From contig JAUKPH010000017.1 of assembly GCA_030549335.1 (NCBI GenBank), positions 12,795,501-12,859,500 of the forward strand: a stretch of 64,000 nucleotides of DNA. Reading direction: 5' to 3'. Origin of the DNA: Pontederia crassipes (Eukaryota; Streptophyta; Magnoliopsida; Commelinales; Pontederiaceae). A program made the translations under genes and the position numbers. Of this stretch, positions 47,849 to 60,183 are shown in pieces; position 1 is the first letter of the stretch, and each line of letters opens with the position of its first letter. Below the pieces are notes generated by a model. It saw only the letters and a program-made list of their open reading frames with translations, ran no database searches and was not told the DNA's origin.

Positions 47849-49953
47849 AACTCCCCCAAGCTTAAAGTCTTGCATGTCCTCAAGCAAAAATTCAAAGCAA
47901 AGCTCAAGAACAAGGATTCCATCATAGCTTTCATATTATCAACTGACTAATTTTCTCACACAGTTCTTCTGCACACCTACTACTCAGCATCTTATCATTT
48001 TCCATGCACTTAGCTTCGTAGAGGTTCTGAATGCTACACAAATTTAAACAATCTCAAATTCAGCCTTGTAAAAAAATAAATTGTCTGTCAAATAATAGCA
48101 TTGATATTGAACACATAAGTACTAATTGAGCTTAATACTTTTTCTTTTTCTTTTTTTTCACTTTTTCAATCATTTTTAAAAGTTCTAATCTTCAAATAGG
48201 ATTGCACAAGGAAGTCCATGTAGCGGACTTTGGATTGATGACTCACAGACCAAATGGCCTTAGGGCAACAGGTGATAAGGCACCCCTCGAGTTTACTTGC
48301 TCGGACAACCAAGGTTCTGAATGAAGAGTTCGAACTTAGCCATGATTCAGTACTCCTGTGCTTCTTCATATTCCACAAGATGGTCCTTGTAGCAGGCCTT
48401 CGATTGAAGGATTCCAGAGCAGTTGCCCTTAGGTCGCCAGGCATGAATCCCTATGGATCTAATTACCCAAACACACTTTGGTTCCATATAACACTTTTGT
48501 ACCTACACATAACTTTATTCTTCTTTTTTTATTGTTGGAGTTTAACTAACCCTTCTTTTTATTCTCTTTTTTTATTCTATATAATCTCAAAAAGTACTTG
48601 ATATGATTAATAGGAAGGCCACTACTATCAAGATGTAACAGAAATAAATAAAAAGGCTTGAATATGATTTTGTCGTCTAGTCATTCATAATTTTATTTAG
48701 CATAGGCACATAGTCCATAAGTTTGATACTAAAATAGTAAGTGATAAGAATGAAAAGCATTCAAATTTCATCAATTAACGACATGTCTTTGAACTTTTAC
48801 TAAAAGATAATTAAAACAATAAGACAAGAGTTTGTAAGATGGTAGCAAAAATAAATGCATGCAATGGTATTTTTGAGAAAATTTTTAATTTTTTTAAAAA
48901 AATCTTAGATAAATGCATACATAGGCGAGTAAAAAGAAAAATAAGGAAAAATGCAATGCATGAAATGCAATGCATGAAATGCAAACTCCCCCAAGCTTGA
49001 ACCAGACACTGTCTTCAGTGTTAGGCCAACAAGGGAAAGAAATATGGAAAAACTAAAAAAAATGAAAATAAAGAAAAGGAAAAGAAACAACTGGATTACT
49101 GTTTGTGGGGTGGTGAAGTGCTTGGCCTCGGCCTCAATGGTTGTAAGGTCTCGACTGCAATATATATGTCGGTGGAGAGATGCTCGGCCGATACGAAGAC
49201 ACGTCGATGAAGTTGTCGGCCGCAAAAGCTGAAGAGACTCGGCCGAGATTCTTGTGGTGTCAGCGTTATGAACTTCTCGGCCGTAAATGGTGTCGGTGGA
49301 GAAGAGATCTCGATCTCAATTGATAGAGAGGGATTTGGCAGCTGATAAGTGATGGCTCTCGACTGTAATAGTTGAGATCTCGACTGATAAGGTGCAGCTT
49401 GGCCGTAATGTGTTGTGGATGAAGATCTCGACCAAGATTGGAGTGGTTGCTTATGGATGGTTTCTCGACTGCAATAGTTGAGGGTCTCGGCCGATAATCA
49501 AGGAGATGCTTGGTCTGCAGTGTTGTTTGAATTATCGGCCGTAAAGAGGAACAGGGGTAAATGTGGCAGTGACAAGGTCGTCTCGCCTTGTTATGTCCGA
49601 TAGTGAAAGTAGTAAACTTAGATCAACTTCAAATTTTACACCCTTGCATGTCATGTCCGAAGTTCTCTCCTTACGCAGTTGACTTAAAAAATAAAAACTA
49701 TCACCAAAACTCAATATATTAATCAACAAACTAATTAAAGACTAATCTAAAGAAAAAGGTAGAAATAGTTCTAATTCATAGTCTTCAGCTTGACTTAGAT
49801 GAATCGAGATTTAGATGGTAAATAGATTAATCATAGACAAATTTTGATGATATGTGTCACTATGATAGAGTTTAAGTCTAGGTTCATTAACTTTAAATCT
49901 TTGCTTATGATCCAATGATTCAATTTCAAATGTTCCATAAGGTGAACAATTGA
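47849..49953 (-). other. 3' non-coding region of the Athila/Tat element, two purine tracts
   Basis: On the minus strand AAGCTTGGGGGAGTT abuts the 3' LTR (47849-47863) and is the expected polypurine tract. A second near-identical tract (CAAGCTTGGGGGAGTTT) lies at about 48982-48998, next to a GCAATGCATGAAAT direct repeat (48951-48983). CGGCCG-type motifs recur at 49180-49560. No env-like or other extra frame is convincing here. Confidence 0.7.
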
Positions 49954-52239
49954 CTATGACATATGGGCCGGTCCATCTTGATTTGTGTTTTCCAAGAAAT
50001 AATTTGAGTTCGCTATTCTAAAGAAGCACATGTTGACCAGGTAAAATTCTTTATGTTTAATATGTAGGTCATGTAACTTTTTAGTGCGTTCTTTATATAG
50101 TTTGCTGTTCTCATATGCATGATGTCTAAATTCATCCAGCTCATTTAATTTTAAATCTTTCTGCTTGTGATGATTTTGCATCCATATTTAGAAATTTTGT
50201 TGCCCAATAAGCCTTATGTTCCAATTCCACAGGAAGGTGACATGATTTTTCAAAAACTAATTTATAAGGAGAGGTACCTATGGGTGTCTTAAAAGCTATT
50301 GTATATGCCCAAAGTGCATCGTCTAGTTTCAAGGATCAATCCGTCCTAGATGAGTTCACAGTTTTCTCTAGGATCCTTTTAATTTCTCTATTTGAAATTT
50401 CCACTTGTCTACAGGATTGGGCATGATATGGGGTACTAAAAAAATATTTGACTCCAAATCTATTAAGAAAGGTTGATATTATTTTATTACAGAAATGTGT
50501 TCCATTGTCACTTATGATAGTCCTAGGTGTTCCAAATCGAGTGAAAATATTTTTTCTTAGAAAGTTGGCAACTACCTTAGCTTCATTTGTTGGTGTGGCT
50601 ACAGCTTCCACCCATTTAGACGCATAATCAACTGCTACTAAAATGTATTGATTGTTATAGGACTTAGGAAATGGATCCATAAAGTCATTTTCCCACACAT
50701 AAAAAATATCACACTGTAAAATATTTGTGAGAAGCATTTCATCGCGATGAGAAATATTACCTATCCTTTGGCATTTGTCACAATACTTACAGTAGTTTCT
50801 TGCATCTCTGTAAATAATTGACCAATATAGTCCACATTCAAGTACCTTAGCCGCTGTTCGATTGGGTCCAAAGTGACCTCTAGCTTGTCCATCATGGCAA
50901 TGACTTAGGATATTCTCAATCTCATTTTCATGAACACATCTTCGAATTATTTGATCTGCATATAATCGAAAAAGGTAAGGATCTTCTCAGTGATAATTCT
51001 TGACATCAGACAAGAATTTCCTTTTTTGATGAGTGGTCATGCCCTTTGTAATGTAATGTCCTGCAAGGTAATTAGCAAAATTAGCGAAACATGGTGTAGT
51101 GTAAAAAATTTTAAAAATAGAAAAATATTTCTCGTCTGAGAATTCTTCAAGTATGTCTGTGACTTCTCTTGGAGATGGCTCCAAACGGGATAGGTGGTCC
51201 GCTAATAAGTTCTCAATCCCTTTTTTGTCTTTTACTTCCACATCGAACTCTTGCAATAGAAGTATCCATCGGATTAGTCTAGGTTTGCATCTTGTTTGCT
51301 CATCAAGTGCTTGATGGCTGCATGATCTGTGTAGACAATAATTTTTGAACAAATTAGATATGATCTAAACTTATCAAAAGCAAAAATAACAGCAAGAAAC
51401 TCCTTCTCTGTTGTTGCATAATTTAGTTGGGCAGCATTCAATGTTCGAGTTGTATAATATATGACATGAAAAGTTTTATCTTTTCTTTGCCCCAAAATAG
51501 CTCCTACGGCACCATCACTCGCATCACACATAAGCTTGAATGGTAGAGACCAATTTGGTGCTACAACAATAGGGGCTAAAATTAGCATTTCTTTTAACAG
51601 ATTAAAGGCAGTAAGGCAATCGGAATTAAAATCAAATTTTGTGTCCTTAGCGAGAAGATTAGTTAAGGGTTTAGCCAGTTTTGAAAAATCTTTAATAAAA
51701 TGGCGATAAAATCCTACGTGCCCAAGGAAGTTTCGAATGCCCTTCACATTGGTTGGAGGAGGCAGATTTGCAATAACATCTATCTTGTCCTTATCCACTT
51801 CGATTTCTTTTCTTGAGATTTCGTGGCCAAGCACTATATCCTCCTTAACCATGAAGTGTCATTTCTCCCAATTAAGGATCAAATTTGTTTCTTGACATCG
51901 CAAAAAAAAACTAGAGATAAGTTATCCAAACATTATTAAAGGAGCTACCAAAAAGTGTAAAATCATCATGAAAACTTTGAATATCTTCTCATTCATATCT
52001 GCAAAGATTGACATCATGCATCTTTGGAATGTTGCTGGAGTGTTGCATAGACCAAATGTCATCCTTCTATAGGCAAACATTTCATATGGACATGTGAACG
52101 TTGTCTTTTCTTGATCCTCAGGTGCTACTACTATTTGATTGTATCCAGAATAGCCATGTAGAAAATAATAATAGCTATGACCTGCAACACGCTCCAACAT
52201 TTAGTCAATAAAAGATAATGGAAAATGGTCTTTGCGGAA
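49954..52239 (-). mobile_element. Athila/Tat pol, second part: RT, RNase H and integrase
   Basis: Sense order from 52239. The remainder of reverse transcriptase has FLHGYSGYNQIVVAPEDQEK and MTFGLCNTPATFQRCMMS. The RNase H region has LMCDASDGAVGAILGQR and [11 protein letters not shown] (to about 51290). The integrase zinc finger CKYCDKCQRIG is near 50770. The integrase core includes VEAVATPTNEAKVV and SDNGTHFCNK (50737-50340). The C-terminal part ends near 49954. The domains are well recognisable, with several breaks between them. Confidence 0.88.
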
Positions 52240-53755
52240 CAAGGATGCCACAATCTAACAACCAAGTTAATAGTAAGGGGAGCCAATTTCCGAACTTATA
52301 TGGTCGTCTGAATGTTCTAAGCTATTGAAAATTTTAGATGTTTGGATCCGTTGGTTGAATGGACGGACATGAGTGATAAGGATTGGATATTAGTCTTTCA
52401 GACTTTTTCGAATGTTTAGACCAAATAAGTGGAAAAACTCCTTGTAAGTTTGATTGACACTTATCCTTTCAGCATTGTACCATGCGTTCTAGAATTCTCA
52501 TCAAGTATTTTTCATATGTGAAATTTCGTTTAAATTTGGTTCTTAGTTAAGACCATATTGACATAATCATCTCGATACTTCTTGAGCATGAACAAATAAA
52601 AGATGTCGTACACCCATATCTAAGAAATGGGCAATGCCAATGTGCATTCTCCTCTTTCAACTAACTCCAAGATCTTGGAGGACCTATAAATATGGATTTC
52701 CCTTCTTCCTGAATGAAACAACCCATTTTATTAGGAATACATTTAGAAGCACTTGATCATCGGCTTTGAAAACAGGTTTCCTTCTTTATTTGTTTTTTGG
52801 TATAACTCTTTGATATTGATTGGATGATTTTCATGTTCTCAATCCCCTCCACCTTCTCGGTGTGCCAACTTCTCACTCTGGTTGTCCTTTAACCAACCTC
52901 ATCAATGTGTGGGTGAGTGAAAGAGCTAGCCTTCAGCCCCAATTGCATCATTCTTGCAAGTGCTTTTCTATCTTTACTTTGCAACTAGACCATCCTCCAA
53001 CTATTGGTTTATTTCACCAGTGATCCTTTCAATTGGGTATAGAATGATTCCCAATTTTTCACAAGTCGCACATTATTAAAAAATAAATATAAATATAAAG
53101 TAATGTTATAATATTATAATTAAAAATAAAAAAAGAAAAAGAAAAGAGGTGGGAGTGTCGTCCTCCGACAACTCTCGCCAGCGTCGACGAGGCTGGAGGG
53201 GTGGTGGTGGTACCACTTCTCGGCAGTCGCATGCACCCCCCACACACAACACCCCCCCCCCCCCACCCCACCCCAGATTTCTGAATTCTGAATTTCTGGT
53301 TTTACAATTCTGAATCTGAACTGTTATGAATCTGATCTTGTCATTTGAAGACCCTATTTGTAATTACAACTGAGAAGTTATTATTTGGTCTAACCCTTGT
53401 TCAGGAATGAATTAAGGATCAATGCCAAGTTTTGAATTCCAAATTTGTTGATAATCTAATTTCTGAATTTTTTGAACTTTGAACAATCTAATTTCTGAAT
53501 TTTCTGAACTCTGAACCATCTGAATCTGTTGTCATTGAGGGATTTGATTAATTGGGCAACTAAAAGGTTATCATGTGTCCCAATCTTGTTCAGGAATGAA
53601 TTAAGAACCCTTGACATTCCTATGATTCAATTCTGAAATCACCTTTGTTTTTTTTTCTGATTTAAGTGCATTGCTGATTGCTGATTTCCCTGAATTCAGG
53701 AAATCTGATTGTCCATTGTTAAGCCTCACTTTAATCCACCATTGAGAGATGGTTT
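52240..53755 (-). mobile_element. 1.5-kb insertion inside the Athila RT, carrying another gypsy fragment
   Basis: RT homology stops at about 53755 (after CIDYRKLND) and resumes at about 52239 (RKDHFPLSFID), so the DNA between is foreign. On the minus strand 52830-52540 resembles a gypsy integrase C-terminus of the Del/Tekay kind (FKADDQVLLNVFLIKWV and a FVHAQEVSR tail), very decayed. The rest includes CT/GAATT-rich low-complexity DNA (53280-53660). Exact ends and a target duplication could not be fixed. Confidence 0.6.
53235..53276. repeat. C-rich run (G-quadruplex motif on the minus strand)
   Basis: C-tracts of about 6, 13, 4 and 4 bases lie within 42 bp (around 53236-53275), separated by short ACA-rich spacers. 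Confidence 0.8.
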
Positions 53756-54969
53756 TAAGGCCTTCATCATTAAGCTTCCTATAGTCTATACAAACTCTCC
53801 AACTTATAACTGTTCTTTGAGGCACCAATTCATTATTTTTGTTACTTACCATAGTGATTCCTCTTTTTTTAGGGACTACCTGTATAGGACTTATCAATGA
53901 ACTATCAGAAATGGCATATATAATACATGCATCAAGGAGTTTGATGACCTCCTTTTTCACTACTTTCCTTAAGGTTGGGTTGAGCCTTCTTTGATACTGA
54001 GCAACTGGTTTGGCATTTTTCTCCATCAAAATTTTATGCATGCAAATAGTAGGCGATATTCCCTTATGTTTGAGATCGACCAGGCGATTGCTCTTTTGTG
54101 TTGCCTCAACACTTCTAAAAATTTGTTTTCCATGTCACCTGTCAAAGCAGCAGATATGATAACTGGGTAAGTGTCACTTTCAACAAAAGTATATCTTAAA
54201 TGAGATGGAAGTTCTTTAAGTTCAAATTTTGAAGGATAATCCAATTTATCGATTTCCTCCCCGAGTGTCTCTGTTGTTATTAGCGCATTAACCTCTTCCA
54301 CAGTTTCTCTATAATCCTCCATCTCCAAAGCTTCCTTAGCATATGGATTTGAAACGAAATATGCAATAATATCATCAAAAGCATCAATCGTGACATCTTC
54401 TAAAGAATCAATGGCATAACAAGATGAGTGATCAAAAGGTTGTTTGAGAAAAATTTTTATATTGAAAGTGATGTCTTCATTGTTGACGTGGAGTGTGAGC
54501 ATCCCTTGTTGAACACCTATGAGTGCATTTTCTATTGCTAAGAATGGTCTTCCGAGGATGATGGGTTTTTTTCATCTGCCTTTATATCCAGAACAATAAA
54601 ATCTGCAGGAAAAACAAATTTATCAACTTTTACCAAAACATCTCTTAATATTCCTCGGGGTCTCTTGCATGAAGAGTCTGCAAATTGAAGAGTCATGCTT
54701 GTATCTTCAAGTTCTCCATAACCTAGCTACACGAATATAGAGTATGGCATTAAACTAATACTAGCACCAAGATCACATAAAGCTTGTGCACAAAAGAATT
54801 TTCCTATGGTGCAAGGTATGGTGAAGGTTCCAGGATCTTTCAATTTTTTAGGCATATTTCGATCATAAATGGCACTACACTCCGATGTCAGCATTACTCT
54901 CCCAGTGTTTTCAAATTTTCTTCTTGAAGATAATATATTCATCATGAATTTAGCATAGCTCGGCATCAT
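53756..54969 (-). mobile_element. Athila/Tat pol, first part: protease to start of RT
   Basis: Sense order. The retropepsin segment has IPCTIGKFFCAQALCDLGAS (within 54969-54727). A linker follows (54502-54050) with LPSHLRYTFVESDTYPVI and RQHKRAIAWSISNI. Then comes the first RT block with LNPTLRKVVKKEVIKLLDA, PIQVVPKKRG and RVCIDYRKLN. These signatures are standard for Athila pol. Confidence 0.88.
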
Positions 54970-55489
54970 CTGTAAAGCTTCATGAAAAGAAATGTTAATA
55001 GATAATTGCTTCAGAATTTCAAGAAAGTGAGAAAATTGCTTATCTAGTTGTTCTTTGCAAAATTTCTATGGATATGGCAGATCATTTATGTTGTTGGTAT
55101 TTCTTGAATTGTCAGTTTCTTTTTTCTTCAGATTGATATCCACAGTGGCCTGATCTTGTGTCTTTGATGTTTCAGCTTCTTCATTATGATCAATTGCTCT
55201 TGGCGAGGAATCTGATACCAGACTTCTCAATTGTTTTCAACTTTTAAGAGTCACAGCTTTGTTCTCTTCTTTAGGGTTTTTCTCTGTATTGCTTGGAAGA
55301 GCCCCTAGTGCACGACCTGCCATCATATTGGCCATCTGCCCTATTTGCATTTTTAAATTCCTAATTGTAGCATCTTGATTATTTGCCCTTGTTTCCATTG
55401 TCTTCTACATGGTTTGCATAGTGTCAATAACTCTTGCCATCATCTCTTCCATGAGATTAGTTGATTGTGGAGCAGGAGCTTCATGTTGC

Positions 55490-56571
55490 CTTCTCAAAAG
55501 TGTATAGTTCTGTGGATGAGCTTGTTCTTGATTTGACTTGTAAGGAAACTTCTGATTGTTTCTCTAACCATAGTCATTGTTCCTAAAAAATGGATTGGAG
55601 ACAAAGTTAGCATTTTCAATTTGATCAGGATTAGAAATGTTACCTTGAGGATAATAATTGCTCGCATGTCCTCCTCCACAGTTGTTGTACACCATTAATG
55701 ACATCATTTGCTCAAATTTTTTATTAAGTGACTCCAGCTGAGTCACTACTTCAGAAGAATTTCTCCTTTTTATAACATGCACATCATGAGTTCGACGAGG
55801 TGGTCTCCTTTCTTGGCTTGACTTGAGGGCTACAGTTTCAATAATATCTTGTATCTCACTAGGGCGTTTAAATCCTAACACTGTCCCTCCTGCTGATTGG
55901 TCGAGCTTATCTTGATCTGCAGCTTGCAATCCATGATAGAAATCTTCCATCACTTGCCACTTTGAAATCCTATTATCAGGAACTCTGACTAACGGATCCT
56001 TATATCGTCCCCAAGCTTCATATAATGTCTCATCATCCTCTTGAACAACTGCCCCCAATTCTCTTCTATATTTGTCTGCTTTTTGTGGTGGGCAATATTT
56101 TTCAACAAATTTTTCTACTAGCTCCAACCATGAGTGAATCGATTCTGCGGGCAAAGTTTTAAACCATGTGGAAGCTTTGTCACGTAAAGATTGAGGGAAT
56201 AATAATAAACGAATAACTTCAGTAGAAATATTATTATTTCTAAAGGTGCTCAGAGTAGCAAGAAATTTGTCAAGGTGATCGTGAGGGTTTTCATGAAATC
56301 CTCCTCCAAATTGGGATGCTTGTATCATCCTCACAATTGCCAGATTGATCTCAAAATTATTTGTATTAATATCCGACAGCACGATGCATGATTCTCGGTC
56401 ACTGTATCTGGCCGAGACATACTCTCTCATAGAAAGTTCGGCTTCATCTTCTTGCCAATTATTTTGTGGCAGTTCATTTTGTTGCTCATTGTTGTGTGCT
56501 TGTTCAGCCATTCTTCTTATATCTCTTCTTAATCGGCGAGCAATTCTTTCAATTTCAGGATCAAATTCCAA
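55490..56571 (-). mobile_element. Athila/Tat gag
   Basis: A long open frame of 335 codons from 56571. It holds the Retrotrans_gag core FHENPHDHLDKFLATLSTF and FPQSLRDKASTWFKTLPAES, then FVEKYCPPQKADKYRREL and LYEAWGRYKDPLVRVPD. The C-terminal part is rich in N and G. Gag forms the particle core in this family. This is the best-preserved part of the element. Confidence 0.9.
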
Positions 56572-56629
56572 AATTGGATTTGAACTCCTAGTGCGCTTAT
56601 CAGAAGATTCCAGGATTGGTTGTGATTAA

Positions 56630-58420
56630 ATATTCAGTAGTACCTACAACAACCAATTTTCAGTAGGAGAAAAAAGGAAAATAATAATAATAATAATAAT
56701 ACGTCACGAAGAAATAAGATTTAAATCGATAAAAGTCTCTCGGTCTTATAGAATTGAAAATTCATCATTAAAATTAATTTTCGAGAGGAATTTATCAGAA
56801 ACCTAATTACGGCCACCAAACACTCTTCAAACCAATTCAAATGCCAAATAACTCGACCGAAAGTAAATCAAATAGATAATCATAAAAATCATGCACTCGT
56901 TCGGCCGTAAAACTTAACCATGTGTCAATATTACGGCCGTGAAAGCAATAATCAATAAAAATAGTTTCAGAGATGCTAATGAACAATTGCTCGACCGCCA
57001 AACATATCTCGATCGAAATTAAATTATTTGAAAAATAGAATAACCCAGTGTGAAGGCGTAAAACTCGTTAAATTATGGTCGAAACAAAATCATCAAAGTC
57101 GGCCCCAATACAAGATGAAGAAAATAATTCATCATCATGGATAGAGTGGAATTTCGGCCATAAAACTCATGTTCTAATAGATTAGAAAATCTAAGGCGTA
57201 AAAGAATAACATGAAGGAGATCTTGCAAGAAAATTTTCAGAAAATTGTTGGCCGCAAAATATAATATAAGAGTTTGTCGGATCAACAGAATCTTTTGCGG
57301 CGTCAAATTTTTTTTCTTTTTCGAAGTCATTAAAGTCAAAACAAGGTCAAATCAAACTTATACATTTAGAAATATTTTACGGCCAAAATGAAGTCGACAA
57401 CCTTTGGCTGTAAAATAGAATAGGGTTTCGGCCAAAATAAAAATTGAATGAAACTTGAGAATTATGTATTACAGCAATTCTTATGTCGACAGATGAATCA
57501 TTACGGTCGAGAAAGAGTAAAATTCATATCGGCGTAAATCAACAAAGTGAATTAAGTCGAGTGATCCATTACGGTCGAGAAAAATAAGCCACAAATAAAT
57601 TGGCCGAAACAAGATCGTAAGATGGCGTAAAAATAAATGTTCAAAAAATATCGGCCGCAAAACAGATTAAGAGATCAATTCTCGGCCGCAAAATCATGCT
57701 TGACTGAGATGAAAATTCAAGGTGTAAAAGGAAGAATAACTCGAAAGAGATTTAACCAACGCCATACCTGTTGCAAAAAAAAATTCAGAAAATTGTCGGC
57801 CGCAAAATCATGCGCTTAATCAATCCAATGCGAAAGAGAAATAAATCAATTCAATTATCATTGATAAAGTGAAATTTCGACTGTAAAACTCAAATAAAAT
57901 TTGCCAATCGCAAAAAAGATAAAAGTTTATCGTTAAACGTCTTTTGCGGGCGTAAACTCGAAGTTCAAGTCGAAACGATTAGACGTTCGAAGGATTAAAA
58001 CTTTACGGCCGCAAGACACAATTAAATCAAATCGATTTTGAAATCAAATACGATCATTAATCGAAGCGCAAAACAAAAGTTAAAATTGTGACTGCAAAAT
58101 TGAAGGTTTAGAAATCAGAATCGATACATTGCAATGCCGTAAAACTAGTAAAGCTGACAAAACTAATCACGGTCGCAAAAACATAAGTCGACAGTAATCC
58201 GAAAAATCCAATCGGTGTTAGAATTTATGCCGAAAGTCAACAAATTTAAAAAATGTCATGACCTCTTTATCTGCAAAAGGAAAAATATTAAATTATTTAC
58301 ACAAATAATAAAAATAAAGAGTACGATAATGTGTATTTATAGAAAAGAAATTATAGAAAATTATTTACAATTTACAGAAAAGAAATAATTCATAAAAATC
58401 AGAAATTAATTAATAAAATA
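56630..58420 (-). other. Leader of the Athila/Tat element with an iterated CGGCCG motif
   Basis: Non-coding in all frames. Dozens of degenerate copies of CGGCCGCAAAA / TACGGCCGTAAAA / ATTACGGTCGAGAAA occur every 30-60 bp from about 56800 to 58250. A short (AAT)n run lies at 56678-56700. Confidence 0.75.
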
Positions 58421-58443
58421 TTCCCCGGCAATGGTGCCAAAAA
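58421..58443 (-). other. Primer-binding site of the Athila/Tat element
   Basis: The minus strand reads TTTTTGGCACCATTGCCGGG just inside the 5' LTR. It is close to the TGGCGCCGTTGCCGGGG primer site typical of Athila/Tat elements. Confidence 0.85.
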
Positions 58444-58445
58444 CT

Positions 58446-60178
58446 TAATGCGTTAAATGATGTGACAAAATAAAATCGCTAGCAAGTACACTAGTCGCTC
58501 AAGTAATATAGTAATAGGAGTAAGAGTGTCGAACCCACGAGGAATATTATCAATTCAATATATGGATTTATAAATTAATAAAAGAGAAGAAAAACATGGA
58601 TTTTGAAAATAGGTTTTATAGAAATAAAGAAAATAAGATAAAGATAAGATAATAGTGTTGAAGTTATGCCTTAGGATGAAAATAGATCATGATAAATATT
58701 TAAAACATAAAAGATAAATTTAATCTTTAAAGATGGATTAGAGTACCCCTAAATTATTAACTTGATATGATTAAATTGCAATCTCCACAGACTAGCATTC
58801 CCTCAATTTAAGTATGCAAATTAAACTATCTTAATTTAATAATAATTGAAGTCTCCACGAACTGGCATCTCATCAAATCATATTAAAATTAAGATGCATT
58901 AAATTGGATTCTCTAGATTATTAATCACTCCACAAACTGGTATAGATTAACAGACCACATAAATTTGATTCTCCACACATTAGTTATCAAATTTATGTCA
59001 ATTATTAATTTCAAATAAAATCAATTAATTTAATTAATAAATTCTGAAATCAAATAGTCCACAAACTGGTAATTACTCAACTCAGAAATCCAAATAATTA
59101 AATCAAAAGCACTAAGCACAATTAACTAATTGATCAGAAAATATTAAAACAAATAATATAGGGTCCAAATAGTTTTCCTTCAATAATAATCTCCTAAAAT
59201 GAAATAAATAGAAATATGGAGTTCATCCTAGAAATTCTGGAGAGATAATAAAATACGAATTATAAAAATTGAAAGAATTACACCCAAATAGATAAAAGTC
59301 GAAGCTTTTGAGCAGATAGTCGGGCAGCCTCTCGAACTTCCAGCCGTCTCACCTTTCTCCTTCTCGGTCGAAGCCTGCAAAGCTCACGACTCGTTGTGGA
59401 AGAAACCTGAACTTCAAAGCGCAAATTGGGGTCGACAATTTCTTCACGTATTTATAGGTGCGGACAACCTTCAATTTGATCACGATCGTGATATCGTACG
59501 GTCGAATTTAATTTTGTGAGATAGAACTTGAGTTGATTACGGTCGATAAACTTTGTTTTCCTCTATGAATCTCGGCCACAAAACTATAAGTTATCTTGTT
59601 ATTACGCCCAAAAGATAAACTCTTTTTATCTTCCTTCTTGAGTTATCGGCCAAAACGATGATATCACTTTATGAATCTCGGCCACAAAACTCATTTGCAC
59701 CTTATGATTACGGCCGATATTCTCTTATCTTTGGTTAATGATAGACTTTTGTACCCAAAAGTTATCAGCCGGTAAGGATAAATTTCTTGGATTTTGCGGC
59801 CGATAACATGATTGAATTGAATTTCTCGGCCGTAACACCTCTTTGTATTTCAATCGAAGTTCTTGGGCGATAAGCTTCTTTGTATTGGTGATGGAGTTCT
59901 CGGTCGATACATCACATTCATCCAAATTTCGATCGATACGTTTAATAATTCGTTTAATATAATCCCTTGAATAATTGTGTATTTGGCCTTTCGTACAAAA
60001 GAAATATCAAATTTTAATTAATCCATCCATAATTAAAATATTCAAAAAATTAATAATTAAAATTAATAAATTCGAAATTATGACTAAAAGTAATTAAAAA
60101 TTATGTATGTCATGATCAAATTATAAAAAAATTAATTAAAATAATAAATTTAAAATATGTTATATTTTACATACATCA
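58446..60178 (-). repeat. 5' LTR of the Athila/Tat element
   Basis: Paired with 46116-47848 along its full 1,733 bp. It ends CATACATCA at 60178, directly before AGGAG. Confidence 0.93.
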
Positions 60179-60183
60179 AGGAG

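Larger units (their letters stand above)
46116..60178 (-). mobile_element. Complete but decayed Athila/Tat LTR retrotransposon, 14,063 bp
   Basis: Ty3/gypsy element of the Athila/Tat lineage, minus strand. It is flanked by AGGAG on both sides (46111-46115 and 60179-60183) and bounded by two 1,733-bp LTRs. Sense order from the right is: 5' LTR, primer-binding site at about 58443, a long leader, gag (56571-55490), protease (54969-54727), reverse transcriptase, RNase H, integrase (to 49954), a 2.1-kb 3' non-coding region, a purine tract at 47849, and the 3' LTR. An unrelated 1.5-kb insertion splits the RT region. A hand comparison of about 390 bp of the LTRs gives roughly 7 percent difference, mostly transitions. 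At a typical grass rate of 1.3e-8 per site per year this is about 2-3 million years. Gag is largely open, but pol has several breaks, so it looks inactive. Confidence 0.93.

Noticed and set aside
48166-48601. Open frames in the 3' region as an Athila env-like gene
   Set aside because: No signal peptide, membrane segment or coiled coil is visible, and the region's homologue at 42150-42340 does not preserve a frame.
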